The notes beneath the pieces were generated by a model that worked only from the letters and a program-made list of their open reading frames with translations, ran no database searches and was not told where the DNA came from. Below, one piece after another: positions 33,443 to 41,608 of a stretch of DNA of 52,654 nucleotides; positions within the stretch are counted from its first letter, which is position 1; every line of letters starts with the position of its first letter. The translations under genes and the position numbers were made by a program. This DNA comes from Flavobacterium salmonis (GTDB lineage: Bacteria; Bacteroidota; Bacteroidia; Flavobacteriales; Flavobacteriaceae), in NCBI RefSeq assembly GCF_903819435.1, contig NZ_CAIJDP010000075.1, positions 1 through 52,654 of the forward strand, read 5' to 3'.

Positions 33443-33787
33443 TACTAACTAGAGTTCGTTGCGTGCGAAGCACGAACAATGAAACCAGTGTTGAACGGAA
33501 TCGCTCTAAATCATAGTTATAAAGGCTCAAGATTTTCATAAAGGTAGCTATGATAATGATAGCAGGAGGAAGAGAGGTAAATAAGGAATATTATAGATTT
33601 AATCTAATACCTCTGGGAAAAGATGCTGAGGCATCTTTTTTTGTGGGGTTCACAGTTAAGGATTTATTATTTTGCAGATAATTATCTATATATTTGATAG
33701 CTAATAAGGCGAAAGAAACCTTCGCTAATCTACCTGATTTTGGGTCTATAGACAAAGGTTTGTTTAACCTACATATAAGTTAGCGGT
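33443..33787 (+). repeat. Array intergenic block (block 4) with decayed small-gene remnant and cargo leader
   Basis: TACTAAC, hairpin box GTTCGTTGC(33454)/GCACGAAC(33470), a short relic (ATGATAATGATAGCAGGAGG) resembling the 3' end of the small membrane protein gene, terminator GATGCTGAGGCATC (33622-33635, T7), the structured leader (33655-33778; GCGAA/TTCGC hairpin, GGTTTGTTT) and boundary GTTAGCGGT (33779-33787). Confidence 0.6.
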
Positions 33788-33816
33788 AATTGTTTCACCT
33801 ACTAAAAACGTATTTT

Positions 33817-34116
33817 TTGAACGGACGAATAAAATATGAATTTTCAGAAAAACCATGGCAACATTCTTCGCCTGGAGGATGGTATTTTGTTTCGCTTCCA
33901 ACAGAAATTGCGAAAGAAATCAAAAGGTTGTTAAAAAGTGAAGAAGAAGGTTGGGGAAGATTGAAAGCGGTAGCCAAAATTGGGAATTCTGAATGGAAAA
34001 CCGCAATATGGTTCGACTCAAAAAATGAAACTTATTTGTTGCCTTTGAAAGCCGAAATAAGGAAAAAAGAAAATATTGAAGTGGAAAAACAAATCGATGT
34101 GGTTATTTTGCTTTGA
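33817..34116 (+). CDS. DUF1905 protein, copy 1 (array cargo)
   Basis: 99 aa from TTG 33817. That start is preferred because it is shared with copy 2, whereas a TTG further up (33790) is mutated in copy 2. The DUF1905 pattern is clear: IKYEFSEKPWQ, GGWYFVSLPTEIAKEI, WGRLKAVAKIG, YLLPLKAEIRKKENIEV. Function of the domain is unknown. Unit bounded by GTTAGCGGT (33779) and ACCGCTAAC (34140). Confidence 0.8.
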   Translation: MNGRIKYEFSEKPWQHSSPGGWYFVSLPTEIAKEIKRLLKSEEEGWGRLKAVAKIGNSEWKTAIWFDSKNETYLLPLKAEIRKKENIEVEKQIDVVILL

Positions 34117-34139
34117 AGTGTTACTGAAAAGAAACAACA

Positions 34140-34476
34140 ACCGCTAACAGCTAGAGTTCCTTGCATGCGTAGCACGAACAATGAAACTCGTGTTGACGGA
34201 ACCGCACTATATCATAGTTATAAAGGCTCAAGATTTTCATAAAAGTAGCTATGATAATGATAGCAGTAAATAAGGAATATTATAGATTTAATCTAATACC
34301 TCTGGGAAAAGATGCTGAGGCATCTTTTTTTGTGGGGTTCACAGTTAAGGATTTATTATTTTGCAGATAATTATCTATATATTTGATAGGTAATAAGACG
34401 AAAGAAACCTTCGCTAATCTACCTGATTTTGGGTCTATAGACAAAGGTTTGTTTAACCTACATATAAGTTAGCGGT
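34140..34476 (+). repeat. Array intergenic block (block 5), duplicate of block 4
   Basis: ACCGCTAAC, AGCTAGAG, hairpin box, a further-decayed small-gene relic (14 bp missing compared with block 4), terminator at 34311-34331, structured leader and boundary GTTAGCGGT (34468-34476). Offset to block 4 is about 703 bp on the left and 689 bp on the right. Confidence 0.65.
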
Positions 34477-34505
34477 AATTTTTTCACCTACTAAAAACGT
34501 ATTTT

Positions 34506-34805
34506 TTGAACAGACGAATAAAATATGAATTTTCAGAAAAACCATGGCAACATTCTTCGCCTGGAGGATGGTATTTTGTTTCGCTTCCAACAGAAATTGC
34601 GAAAGAAATCAGAAGCTTGTTAAAAAGTGAAGAAGAAGGTTGGGGAAGATTGAGAGCGGTAGCCAAAATTGGGAATTCTGAATGGAAAACCGCAATATGG
34701 TTCGACTCAAAAAATGAAACTTATTTGTTGCCTTTGAAAGCCGAAATAAGGAAAAAAGAAAATATTGAAGTGGAAAAACAAATCGATGTGGTTATTTTGC
34801 TTTGA
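34506..34805 (+). CDS. DUF1905 protein, copy 2 (array cargo)
   Basis: 99 aa from TTG 34506, nearly identical to copy 1 (a few substitutions: NG to NR, KRL to RSL, LKAV to LRAV). No ATG is available in frame. Bounded by GTTAGCGGT (34468) and ACCGCTAAC (34829). The tandem copy arose by recent duplication of about 690 bp including the block. Confidence 0.8.
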   Translation: MNRRIKYEFSEKPWQHSSPGGWYFVSLPTEIAKEIRSLLKSEEEGWGRLRAVAKIGNSEWKTAIWFDSKNETYLLPLKAEIRKKENIEVEKQIDVVILL

Positions 34806-34828
34806 AGTGTTACTGAAAAGAAATAACA

Positions 34829-35024
34829 ACCGCTAACAGCTAGAGTTCGTTGCATGCGTAGCACGAACAATGAAGCCCGTGTTGAACGGAACCGCCCTAT
34901 ATAATAGTTATAAAAGCTCGATATTTTCATAAAAGTAGCTATGATAATGATAGCTGGAAGAAGAGAGGTAAATAACATTTAATCCAATACCACTGGGAAA
35001 AGATGCTACGGCATCTTTTTTTGT
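34829..35024 (+). repeat. Array intergenic block (block 6, 3' part)
   Basis: ACCGCTAAC, hairpin box at 34848, small-gene relic (about 34941-34976), TTTAATCCAATACCACTGGG and terminator GATGCTACGGCATC with T7 (35002-35022). The structured leader is absent; the next gene starts 80 bp on. Confidence 0.6.
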
Positions 35025-35102
35025 TTTATCCCCTATCAAAATGTTATTTATCTTTGAAGTAACTTAATTGAAGTCCATAAAATCCCTTTTAAAGAAACTG
35101 CC

Positions 35103-35957
35103 ATGTCTATAGCAAATAAATTAGATTGGAAAAAATACGAATCAATTACAAAATATATCTACGAAACTTTAGGTAGGCAATCTGGAGTTACGATAAAAGA
35201 TTATGGAAGTTCTTGTAAGGTAAAAGGTAAATCCGGTCTAAGCCACCAAGTCGATGTTATTACATCGCATACCAAAGGCAGCCATACCTATGAAACTGCA
35301 ATTGAATGCAAATATCGGAAGGAAAAGGTCAACAAAGATGTCGTGATGAAGCTGGTACAGATACTTGAAGATACCGGAATCAGTAAAGGAATTATTGTTT
35401 CGAAAAGCGGTTTCACCCGTGATGGTATTCAATATGCAAAACATACGAATATAGGTATAGTGCACCTTCGGGAATATGAAGAGAAAGACTTGCTGGGTAA
35501 TAGTCATCAAATTGATATTGCAACTCTTGATTTGGACATCAAGATACATAGGACGCGACCAGAAATAACAAGTATTGACATAGGTGACAATAGGAAAATT
35601 GAAATTAAACACGAATTCGATTATTTCGACTTTACCATTATACTTAAAAACGGAAATCAGGTTGCCTTTTATGATTACGTAAATGATTTTAGAAAACAAA
35701 TTAATCGTCTAAATGATAAAACTAAGCCGTTAACTGGAAAGTATAAAATTGCAGATAGCAAGCTATTGAATCGACAAACCGGGGAAAAAACAGATTTAGA
35801 CGAAATATCATTTACTGGTCAGATAACTGAAAGCGATGACGATCGTAACTTAAAATATACTATTGTTGACAAAGTTTGGTTACTAATGAAATCTATTTTT
35901 GACGAGCGAACGTTTTCTTTTTCGGAAAATGGGTTGATTATAGAACATAAAAAATGA
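35103..35957 (+). CDS. Mrr-like restriction endonuclease (array cargo)
   Basis: 284 aa. The N-terminal 130 residues match an Mrr-type PDDEXK domain: HQVDVI with Asp51, AIECKYR with Glu68 and Lys70, then a GISKGIIVSKSGFTRDG helix-strand region. The C-terminal half is unrecognised. It probably cleaves foreign or modified DNA. It is the last plus-strand gene of the array; its stop is 22 bp from the stop of the convergent integrase gene. Confidence 0.8.
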   Translation: MSIANKLDWKKYESITKYIYETLGRQSGVTIKDYGSSCKVKGKSGLSHQVDVITSHTKGSHTYETAIECKYRKEKVNKDVVMKLVQILEDTGISKGIIVSKSGFTRDGIQYAKHTNIGIVHLREYEEKDLLGNSHQIDIATLDLDIKIHRTRPEITSIDIGDNRKIEIKHEFDYFDFTIILKNGNQVAFYDYVNDFRKQINRLNDKTKPLTGKYKIADSKLLNRQTGEKTDLDEISFTGQITESDDDRNLKYTIVDKVWLLMKSIFDERTFSFSENGLIIEHKK

Positions 35958-35979
35958 TGTAAAATGCAAGTTCCCACAA

Positions 35980-37224
35980 TTAGGAAACCTGCGTTTTTTG
36001 ATTTTTTGAATTCATCGTAAATTTGTCTTTCAAAATTTGCATATCCTCACTTACTTTTCTATCCAAAACTTTTGCATAATGCTGCGTAGTTCGCAAGTTT
36101 TTATGACCTAACATTTTACTTACGGATTCAATTGGAACGCCATTTGTGAGCGTTACTGTAGTTGCAAAAGTATGTCGGGCAATGTGGAAGGTTAATTCTT
36201 TTTCAATGCCGCAAACGGCAGCTATTTCCTTTAAATAGGCATTCATTTTTTGATTTGAAAGAATAGGAAGTAGTTTTTCTTGATTATTGCTTTGTGGATG
36301 ATTCTCGTATTTATCTATTATGATTTGCGTAACAGGAAGAATTGGAATTTTAGAAGCAGATTCTGTTTTTTGTCTGTGCGTGAATATCCATTTCTCGCCA
36401 TCGATTCCGTAGCTTATATGTGACTTTGTCAAGTTTTTGACATCTATGTATGCCAAACCTGTAAAGCAGCTGAAAAGGAAAATATCACGCACCAGTGATA
36501 ATCTTTCAGTTTTAAATTCTTTTTCAATGATGGATTGGATTTCAGCTTCAGTAAGATAAACTCTTTCCACTTCTTTGACTTTTGATTTATAGTTTGCAAA
36601 TGGGTTTTTATCAAGCCAATCATTGGCCAGACATATCTTGATAATCTTATTGAAATTCTTAATGTATTTTACCGCTGTGTTATTAGCACAATTTCTAACA
36701 CTTCGTAACCAGAATTCATAATCGGTTATAAAAGCATGGTCAATCTTTGTAATATCAATATCGGAAATCTTGTATTTCCATTGCATAAACTCAATGGTAT
36801 GCTTCAAAGAAGTTGTATAGCGTTCTAGTGTTCCTGGTGCGTATTCTTTACCCACCAATTCTTTGATTTTGTTGTTGTGGTCTTGGAAGATGGGAACGAG
36901 CATGCGCTTGGTTTCTGATAAACCAAATAATTCATTCTTTAGATTTTCTGAATTAAGACTAATGTCTTTCTTGAAAAGTTTCTTCTCGGCTTCTAAAACT
37001 TGATTTTTTAAATAATCAAGATGACTATTGATTGTCCTGGCTTCTTCATTTGAACCCTTAGCTTTAGTACCTTCTGACGACCATTTATCAGGATTTATGT
37101 ATTTGTTAGTACTAAACTCAAATCGTTTGGCGTTGACAGTAACTCTAGTGTAAATTGGACAAACTCCTAAATTGTTGGCTTTTGCTCTCTTGATGTAAAA
37201 GAGAATGGATACTGTTGTGTTCAT
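35980..37224 (-). CDS. Bacteroidetes-type tyrosine recombinase (integrase)
   Basis: 414 aa. N-terminal arm-type DNA-binding domain (SILFYIKRAKANNLGVCPIY), SAM-like core-binding domain, and catalytic domain with HIAR (His347, Arg350), LGH (His374) and nucleophile Tyr383 in TQHYAKV. The first box reads FTGLAYIDV, without the usual Arg, as in IntDOT-type enzymes. It lacks the extra helix typical of integron integrases as far as I can see. An attachment-like site lies 260 bp upstream of its start. It likely integrated this island. Confidence 0.9.
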   Translation of the reverse strand: MNTTVSILFYIKRAKANNLGVCPIYTRVTVNAKRFEFSTNKYINPDKWSSEGTKAKGSNEEARTINSHLDYLKNQVLEAEKKLFKKDISLNSENLKNELFGLSETKRMLVPIFQDHNNKIKELVGKEYAPGTLERYTTSLKHTIEFMQWKYKISDIDITKIDHAFITDYEFWLRSVRNCANNTAVKYIKNFNKIIKICLANDWLDKNPFANYKSKVKEVERVYLTEAEIQSIIEKEFKTERLSLVRDIFLFSCFTGLAYIDVKNLTKSHISYGIDGEKWIFTHRQKTESASKIPILPVTQIIIDKYENHPQSNNQEKLLPILSNQKMNAYLKEIAAVCGIEKELTFHIARHTFATTVTLTNGVPIESVSKMLGHKNLRTTQHYAKVLDRKVSEDMQILKDKFTMNSKNQKTQVS

Positions 37225-37428
37225 TGTTGGTGACCTTAAAGTTATTATTAAATTTATTTGATTTAATAACTACACACAAGATGTACATTTTTTGAATATG
37301 CTGTTGAACACCTTGATGCAGCGGTGTTTTTCATTGTGAGGAGTCACTTAATTTTTTATATTTTAGTGACACCTCGAAAGACACCTAAACTTTGAGATTT
37401 AATGAATAATTTGCTATAGCCCAAAAAT

Positions 37429-37465
37429 AAAAAACCCACTAAATCGTTGAATTTAGTGGGTTTTG
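37429..37465 (-). terminator. Terminator hairpin beside tRNA-like 3' end
   Basis: AAAACCCACTAAAT pairs with ATTTAGTGGGTTTT across 6 nt. On the minus strand it follows the tRNA-like tail at 37487-37509 and runs into T-rich sequence, as expected for a tRNA gene terminator. Confidence 0.75.
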
Positions 37466-37486
37466 TTACCATTTGCCTTTCGGCTC

Positions 37487-37581
37487 GCGGAGAAAGAGGG
37501 ATTCGAACCTAAGCTCCGCATCCCGCTCTTATACTGCATTTCTAATATTTTTTAACTGCTGCGCCACTATTCTGCCACGAA
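37487..37581 (-). other. Attachment-like site 1 with tRNA 3'-end sequence
   Basis: On the minus strand the left part reads GGTTCGAATCCCTCTTTCTC plus CGC, a tRNA T-loop and acceptor 3' half followed by a terminator. The rest of a tRNA is missing; instead a GTGGCAGAATAGTGGC box sits 63 bp away (37563-37581 on plus). The same two-box layout recurs at 44752-44831 and 45309-45388. This looks like an att junction left by integration at a tRNA 3' end. Confidence 0.55.
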
Positions 37582-37866
37582 CTTTAAAACGTGCTAATTT
37601 AGCGTGTAACATATTGTTTATTAAGGGTTTATAATTCTATTTTTTTAATATGACAAAAATACATTTTTTTATAGCATAATCAATTTATGATGCAGTTATT
37701 TGTATTTGTGATTAATATGAATACATAATTTAATGCTGCTTCCGATGTTTTTATTCTATAGCAAATTATATGCTTTTGAATATAAAAAAGCGTATACTTT
37801 TAAAAATATATGCTTTTGCATATAATAGAATATATATTTCAATAATAGCAGAGCCATATCTAATAA
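37582..37866. other. AT-rich gap, no gene seen
   Basis: Very AT-rich with a short repeated ATATGCTTTTGAATATA-like pattern near 37770-37830. No coding signal. Confidence 0.35.
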
Positions 37867-38154
37867 TTATAACAACTCTAAGTCTTGTAATTTTCGTCCA
37901 AAAGTATCATCAGCTGCAAGTTTAAGAAAATCTTCCTGAAGACCTAAGACACGAAGCACATTAAAATAAGCACCCATAGCTACACCTTCATTTCCTTTTT
38001 CTATAAGGTACAAAGTAGACCTGGAAATATCTGCACGTTCAGCTAATTGAGTAGTTGTAAGTTTACGTCTTTTTCTCGCTAGTTTAATATTTTCTCCCAT
38101 TTGTTCCATTACCACCTTATATTTAGGATAAATGATTTGTTTCTTCCTGTTCAT
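37867..38154 (-). CDS. HipB-like XRE-family antitoxin/regulator
   Basis: 95 aa from ATG 38154; the upstream ATG at 38238 adds an atypical hydrophobic extension. XRE HTH: MGENIKLARKRRKLTTTQLA, ERADISRSTLYLIEKG. The C-terminus LAADDTFGRKLQDLELL is the tail typical of HipB partners of HipA kinases. No kinase gene follows on this strand, because att-like site 1 lies there. The hipS/hipT pair is 2 kb away on the other strand, so this is either their displaced HipB or an orphan. Confidence 0.75.
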   Translation of the reverse strand: MNRKKQIIYPKYKVVMEQMGENIKLARKRRKLTTTQLAERADISRSTLYLIEKGNEGVAMGAYFNVLRVLGLQEDFLKLAADDTFGRKLQDLELL

Positions 38155-38238
38155 CTTTTTCAATATATCATTAATATCGCTAATGTTACAAATGATTGTT
38201 ATTTCATACAAAATTACCTTATTTGTTTTAAATAACAA

Positions 38239-38543
38239 TCAATTTAGTTGTTTATTATTTATCTTCTTCTTGCTCTTGTTCGGGATACCTTATCCCATCA
38301 GAAATTATCATCTCAGTTAGCAATATTCTTTTTTGAACTTATGTAAATGTAGGATAAATACTTAAAAATTGGAGAAATAAAAGAGCGAACTGTGACAAAT
38401 GACACATATAATTTCGTATTCGAAAACTATTTTAGCAGTGTTTAAAATCAGATCGGTTTTATAAAGGTAACCACTAAAGGTTTTGTTGATTTTAGAACAA
38501 AAACATCAATCAAGTAAGCAATTAGTAATTCTAACTTATTTAA
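38239..38543. other. Divergent promoter region, no gene seen
   Basis: Lies between the HipB-like gene and the plus-strand RteC-C-like gene. No clear repeat was found; it should hold both promoters. Confidence 0.3.
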
Positions 38544-38960
38544 ATGAATAAAGCTAAGACATATAAGATAATCAATAAATTTTTTAAACTAGATCAGAGA
38601 TTAAAAAAGATAGAAAACTTATTGCTCTTAAATGAATCTCAGATTAATCTATCATCGTCCGAAAGATGCAAAAGCTCTTATAGTAAAATTGAGCTTGCAA
38701 TTCTCTTCTATATACTGATGGATGAAGGACTGTTATTTTTTGATTCGGCTGATGTAAAAAAAAATCGAATCAATTTTCAGGAATTCATAAGTGAAAATTT
38801 TACATATAGAGATAATGAAGGAGTTCAGAAAAAGATAACTAGAATAAGCAGACAGTTTTCTGAGTGTAAAGGTTATACTTATAAAGAAAAACAGATGAAA
38901 TTTTTAGATAAGTTGATTGGGATATTGATGGAGCGGAAAAGAAAACTTGAGAACTGGTAA
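38544..38960 (+). CDS. RteC C-terminal-domain-like protein
   Basis: 138 aa. The segment YSKIELAILFYILMDEGLLF, then YTYKEKQMKFLDKLIGILME resembles the C-terminal module of RteC proteins such as the 9795-10631 product, without the N-terminal part. Possibly a regulator of excision or of the next gene. Its end overlaps the reading frame in front of the HTH gene by a few bases. Confidence 0.5.
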   Translation: MNKAKTYKIINKFFKLDQRLKKIENLLLLNESQINLSSSERCKSSYSKIELAILFYILMDEGLLFFDSADVKKNRINFQEFISENFTYRDNEGVQKKITRISRQFSECKGYTYKEKQMKFLDKLIGILMERKRKLENW

Positions 38961-39003
38961 GCTGGGGATAAAAAAAAATATAACATTAACAAACAATTCA
39001 ATT

Positions 39004-39285
39004 ATGACAAAGAAAGAAAAGAGACAGGCTTTTATAATGGAGATTAAAGATATTATAGATCCTTTAATGTTAAAACTGGAAGTTATTGATTCAAAAATCA
39101 GTAAAGGGAAAACCTTGAGACCTGCTTATTACAGAAATGAGGATTTAAAAAAAATATTTGGGCTGTCTAATAATACTATTATAAAATACCGGCAGACGGG
39201 AGTACTTCCATATACCAAATTGGGAGATATATTTTTGTACGACAGTGTAAAGATTGAGGAAGCTCTTCGTGAGAATAGTATCTGA
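39004..39285 (+). CDS. Excisionase-like HTH protein
   Basis: 93 aa from ATG 39004. C-terminal MerR/excisionase HTH: NEDLKKIFGLSNNTIIKYRQ, TGVLPYTKLGDIFLYDSVKI. Pairs with the RteC-C-like gene as in other mobile elements. A truncated second copy survives at 44301-44456 near attachment-like site 2. Confidence 0.75.
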   Translation: MTKKEKRQAFIMEIKDIIDPLMLKLEVIDSKISKGKTLRPAYYRNEDLKKIFGLSNNTIIKYRQTGVLPYTKLGDIFLYDSVKIEEALRENSI

Positions 39286-39364
39286 GTGATTCATTTTTTT
39301 AATAACAATATATAGAGTAGCCGGCTTTCTTTTTGGGAGTCTTGATTCTTTAAGAAATAATAAT

Positions 39365-40132
39365 ATGGAGATAAACAGAATTCAATATGCTTCAGATCTG
39401 CATCTGGAGTTTATTAAAAACAAAGAATTTATGAGAGATAATCCCTTAATTCCAAAAGGAGATATCTTAATTCTAGCTGGGGATATTTTACCTTTTACGC
39501 TCATGGATAAACATCAGGATTTTTTTGATTTCTTATCTGATAATTTCGAAATGACATATTGGATTCCTGGAAATCATGAATATTACTATTTTGATGCTGT
39601 TCTTAAAACAGGAACTTTTTATGAAAATATTAGAAATAATGTAATCCTTCTAAATAATTATGTTGTAGAATATGATAATTTAAAACTGGTTTTCTCAACT
39701 CTATGGTCCCACATTAGTCCGGTTTCCCGATTGAATATTGAAAGGGGGCTTAGTGATTTTCATGTTATTAAATTTAATGAGGCAAGGTTTTCAGCAGATG
39801 ACTATAATAAGCTTTATTTTGAGAGTTTAGATTTTATTACTAAGATTCTAGAGGGCGCAGATTCTAAGAAAATTGTTATCACAACTCACCATGTCCCGAC
39901 CTTTAAAGAATATCCTAAAATGTATGAAAATAGCCCCTTGAATGAAGCTTTTGCTGTAGAGCTTTCAGATGTCATTGAGAGAGTAGGTTCATTGTATTGG
40001 ATTTACGGGCACAGTCATTATAATACTGCAGATTTTGTAATTGGAAATACTAATTTGGTAACTAATCAACTTGGATATGTTCAGCGTGATGAACATGAAT
40101 TCTTTAAAGCTGATAAAGTTATAATTATTTAA
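39365..40132 (+). CDS. Calcineurin-like metallophosphoesterase
   Basis: 255 aa. Metal ligands: Asp11 and His13 in SDLHLEF, Asp40 in LAGDI, GNHEYYY, TTHHVPT and GHSHYN. Cytoplasmic, substrate unknown. It lies between the HTH gene and hipS and ends before a hairpin at 40157. It may belong to the mobile segment's cargo. Confidence 0.88.
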   Translation: MEINRIQYASDLHLEFIKNKEFMRDNPLIPKGDILILAGDILPFTLMDKHQDFFDFLSDNFEMTYWIPGNHEYYYFDAVLKTGTFYENIRNNVILLNNYVVEYDNLKLVFSTLWSHISPVSRLNIERGLSDFHVIKFNEARFSADDYNKLYFESLDFITKILEGADSKKIVITTHHVPTFKEYPKMYENSPLNEAFAVELSDVIERVGSLYWIYGHSHYNTADFVIGNTNLVTNQLGYVQRDEHEFFKADKVIII

Positions 40133-40156
40133 AAGACAATAAAGTTGTTTTTGCGT

Positions 40157-40187
40157 AATAAAGTTTATCACTTTATTGAGTATTTTT
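40157..40187 (+). terminator. Terminator after the metallophosphoesterase
   Basis: AATAAAGT pairs with ACTTTATT across 5 nt, followed by a T-rich run. Confidence 0.55.
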
Positions 40188-40274
40188 TACTTAATTATTG
40201 TAAATACAGATATTGCAATATTAGAAATTAAAAGGTTTAGATTTTGAATTAAATTATTAGTCAATAAATAAGTT

Positions 40275-40589
40275 ATGAGAAAAGCAGTTGTATATATACA
40301 TAACATAAGAGCCGGAATTCTTTCCCACGAGAATAATGGAAAATATATATTTTCTTACGATAATGATTATGCCTTAAGACCTGTTTCATTAACCATGCCT
40401 GTAAGTCATAGAACATATTCTTTTAACGATTTCCCACCTTTTTTCGAAGGACTTCTTCCTGAGGGAATAATGCTCGAGGGACTTTTAAAGATAAATGGGA
40501 TTGATAAAAAAGATTATTTATCACAGCTTATTGAAATCGGGGCTGATCTGGTAGGAGCGGTAACTGTAAAAGCAATTGATAATGAATAG
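40275..40589 (+). CDS. hipS: HipS-like protein (HipA N-subdomain 1)
   Basis: 104 aa, corresponding only to the N-subdomain of HipA: AGILSHENNGKYIFSYDNDY, FNDFPPFFEGLLPEG, IGADLVGAVTV. In HipBST systems HipS is a separate protein that acts as the antitoxin to the kinase HipT. Its stop overlaps the start of hipT by 8 nt, as expected for that operon. Confidence 0.85.
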   Translation: MRKAVVYIHNIRAGILSHENNGKYIFSYDNDYALRPVSLTMPVSHRTYSFNDFPPFFEGLLPEGIMLEGLLKINGIDKKDYLSQLIEIGADLVGAVTVKAIDNE

Positions 40590-41505
40590 ATGTCTAATTA
40601 CATATGAAACGTGCGGTGAAAATTTATACAGTGAAGCAGGTCTGCGAATGCTTTCACCTTATTTAAAAACCCTTCATAGCCTTCCGTTTTCTGCGGAAGA
40701 ACTCAGGCTGGAGGCTGCCAGCGGAACAATTAAATCAGCAATTCAAGGTGTGCAACCAAAATTAAGTGGAACGTTTTCTAGTTGAAATCAACAGTTTGAG
40801 ATTGTACACCAGCACGGAAATTTCATTATAAAACCTCAAAGTGACATTTTTCCTGAATTACCTGAGAATGAAGATTTGACTATGCGGATGGCGAAATTCT
40901 TTGGAATAAACGTCCCACTACATGGACTGGTGTATGGTAAGGATAACTCAAAATCATATTTTATAAAAAGATTTGACCGCTATGGCAAAAATAAAAAATA
41001 TGCTATCGAGGATTTTGCCCAGCTGACAGGAAGTTCAAGAGATACTAAATACAATTTTACAATGGAAAAAGTTGTAAAGGTTATCGACGAGTACTGCACT
41101 TTTCCATCAGTTGAAAAAGCTGAGTTTTTCAAAAGAATTATTTTTTGTTTTATAACCGGAAATGAAGATATGCATTTGAAAAACTTTTCACTAATGACAA
41201 AATCTGGACAGGTTAGATTGACTCCTGGATATGACTTATTAAATTCATCTATCGCTATTAAAAATCCTCAGGAAGAAATGGCACTTACTTTAAAAGGAAA
41301 AAAAAGTAATTTTAAATCCAGTGATCTGATTGACTATTTTGGAAAAGAAAGATTACATTTAAGTGATAAGGTAATTGATTTTACAATAAGAAAGATGTTT
41401 GGAAGCACTCAAAAATTGAATGAATTGATCGAAGTTTCTTTTTTATCATCGGATATGAAAGAAAAGTATATTCGGCTATTAACCGAAAGACTGAGCAGAT
41501 TTTAA
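40582..41505 (+). pseudogene. hipT: HipT-like kinase with an in-frame TGA
   Basis: Read through, 307 aa, the normal HipT length. The frame is interrupted only by TGA at 40783-40785 (codon 68), just after the phosphate-binding GVQPKLSG. Downstream all kinase parts are present: FIIKPQ, KSYFIKRFDR, catalytic GNEDMHLKNF and a YDLLNSS metal motif. The region before GVQPK reads SAIQ where described HipT has an SxS autophosphorylation motif. The toxin is likely inactive unless TGA is read through or the base is a sequencing error. Confidence 0.8.
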
Positions 41506-41608
41506 TTTGAAGAACTAATCACATGGGTTTAGTTTTGAGGTTGATTATGATGTGTTCTGACGCTTCATTCCGAGGATGAGGTGGGGCATAAAAATGAACC
41601 AGCTCAGA

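Noticed and set aside
35980..37224. Integron integrase driving the cassette array
   Set aside because: Domain layout is that of a Bacteroidetes element integrase linked to a tRNA-type site; it is convergent with the array and lies at its far end, unlike intI.
37487..37581. Complete tRNA gene
   Set aside because: Only the T-loop and acceptor 3' half fit; the T-stem 5' side, anticodon arm, D-arm and acceptor 5' strand do not.
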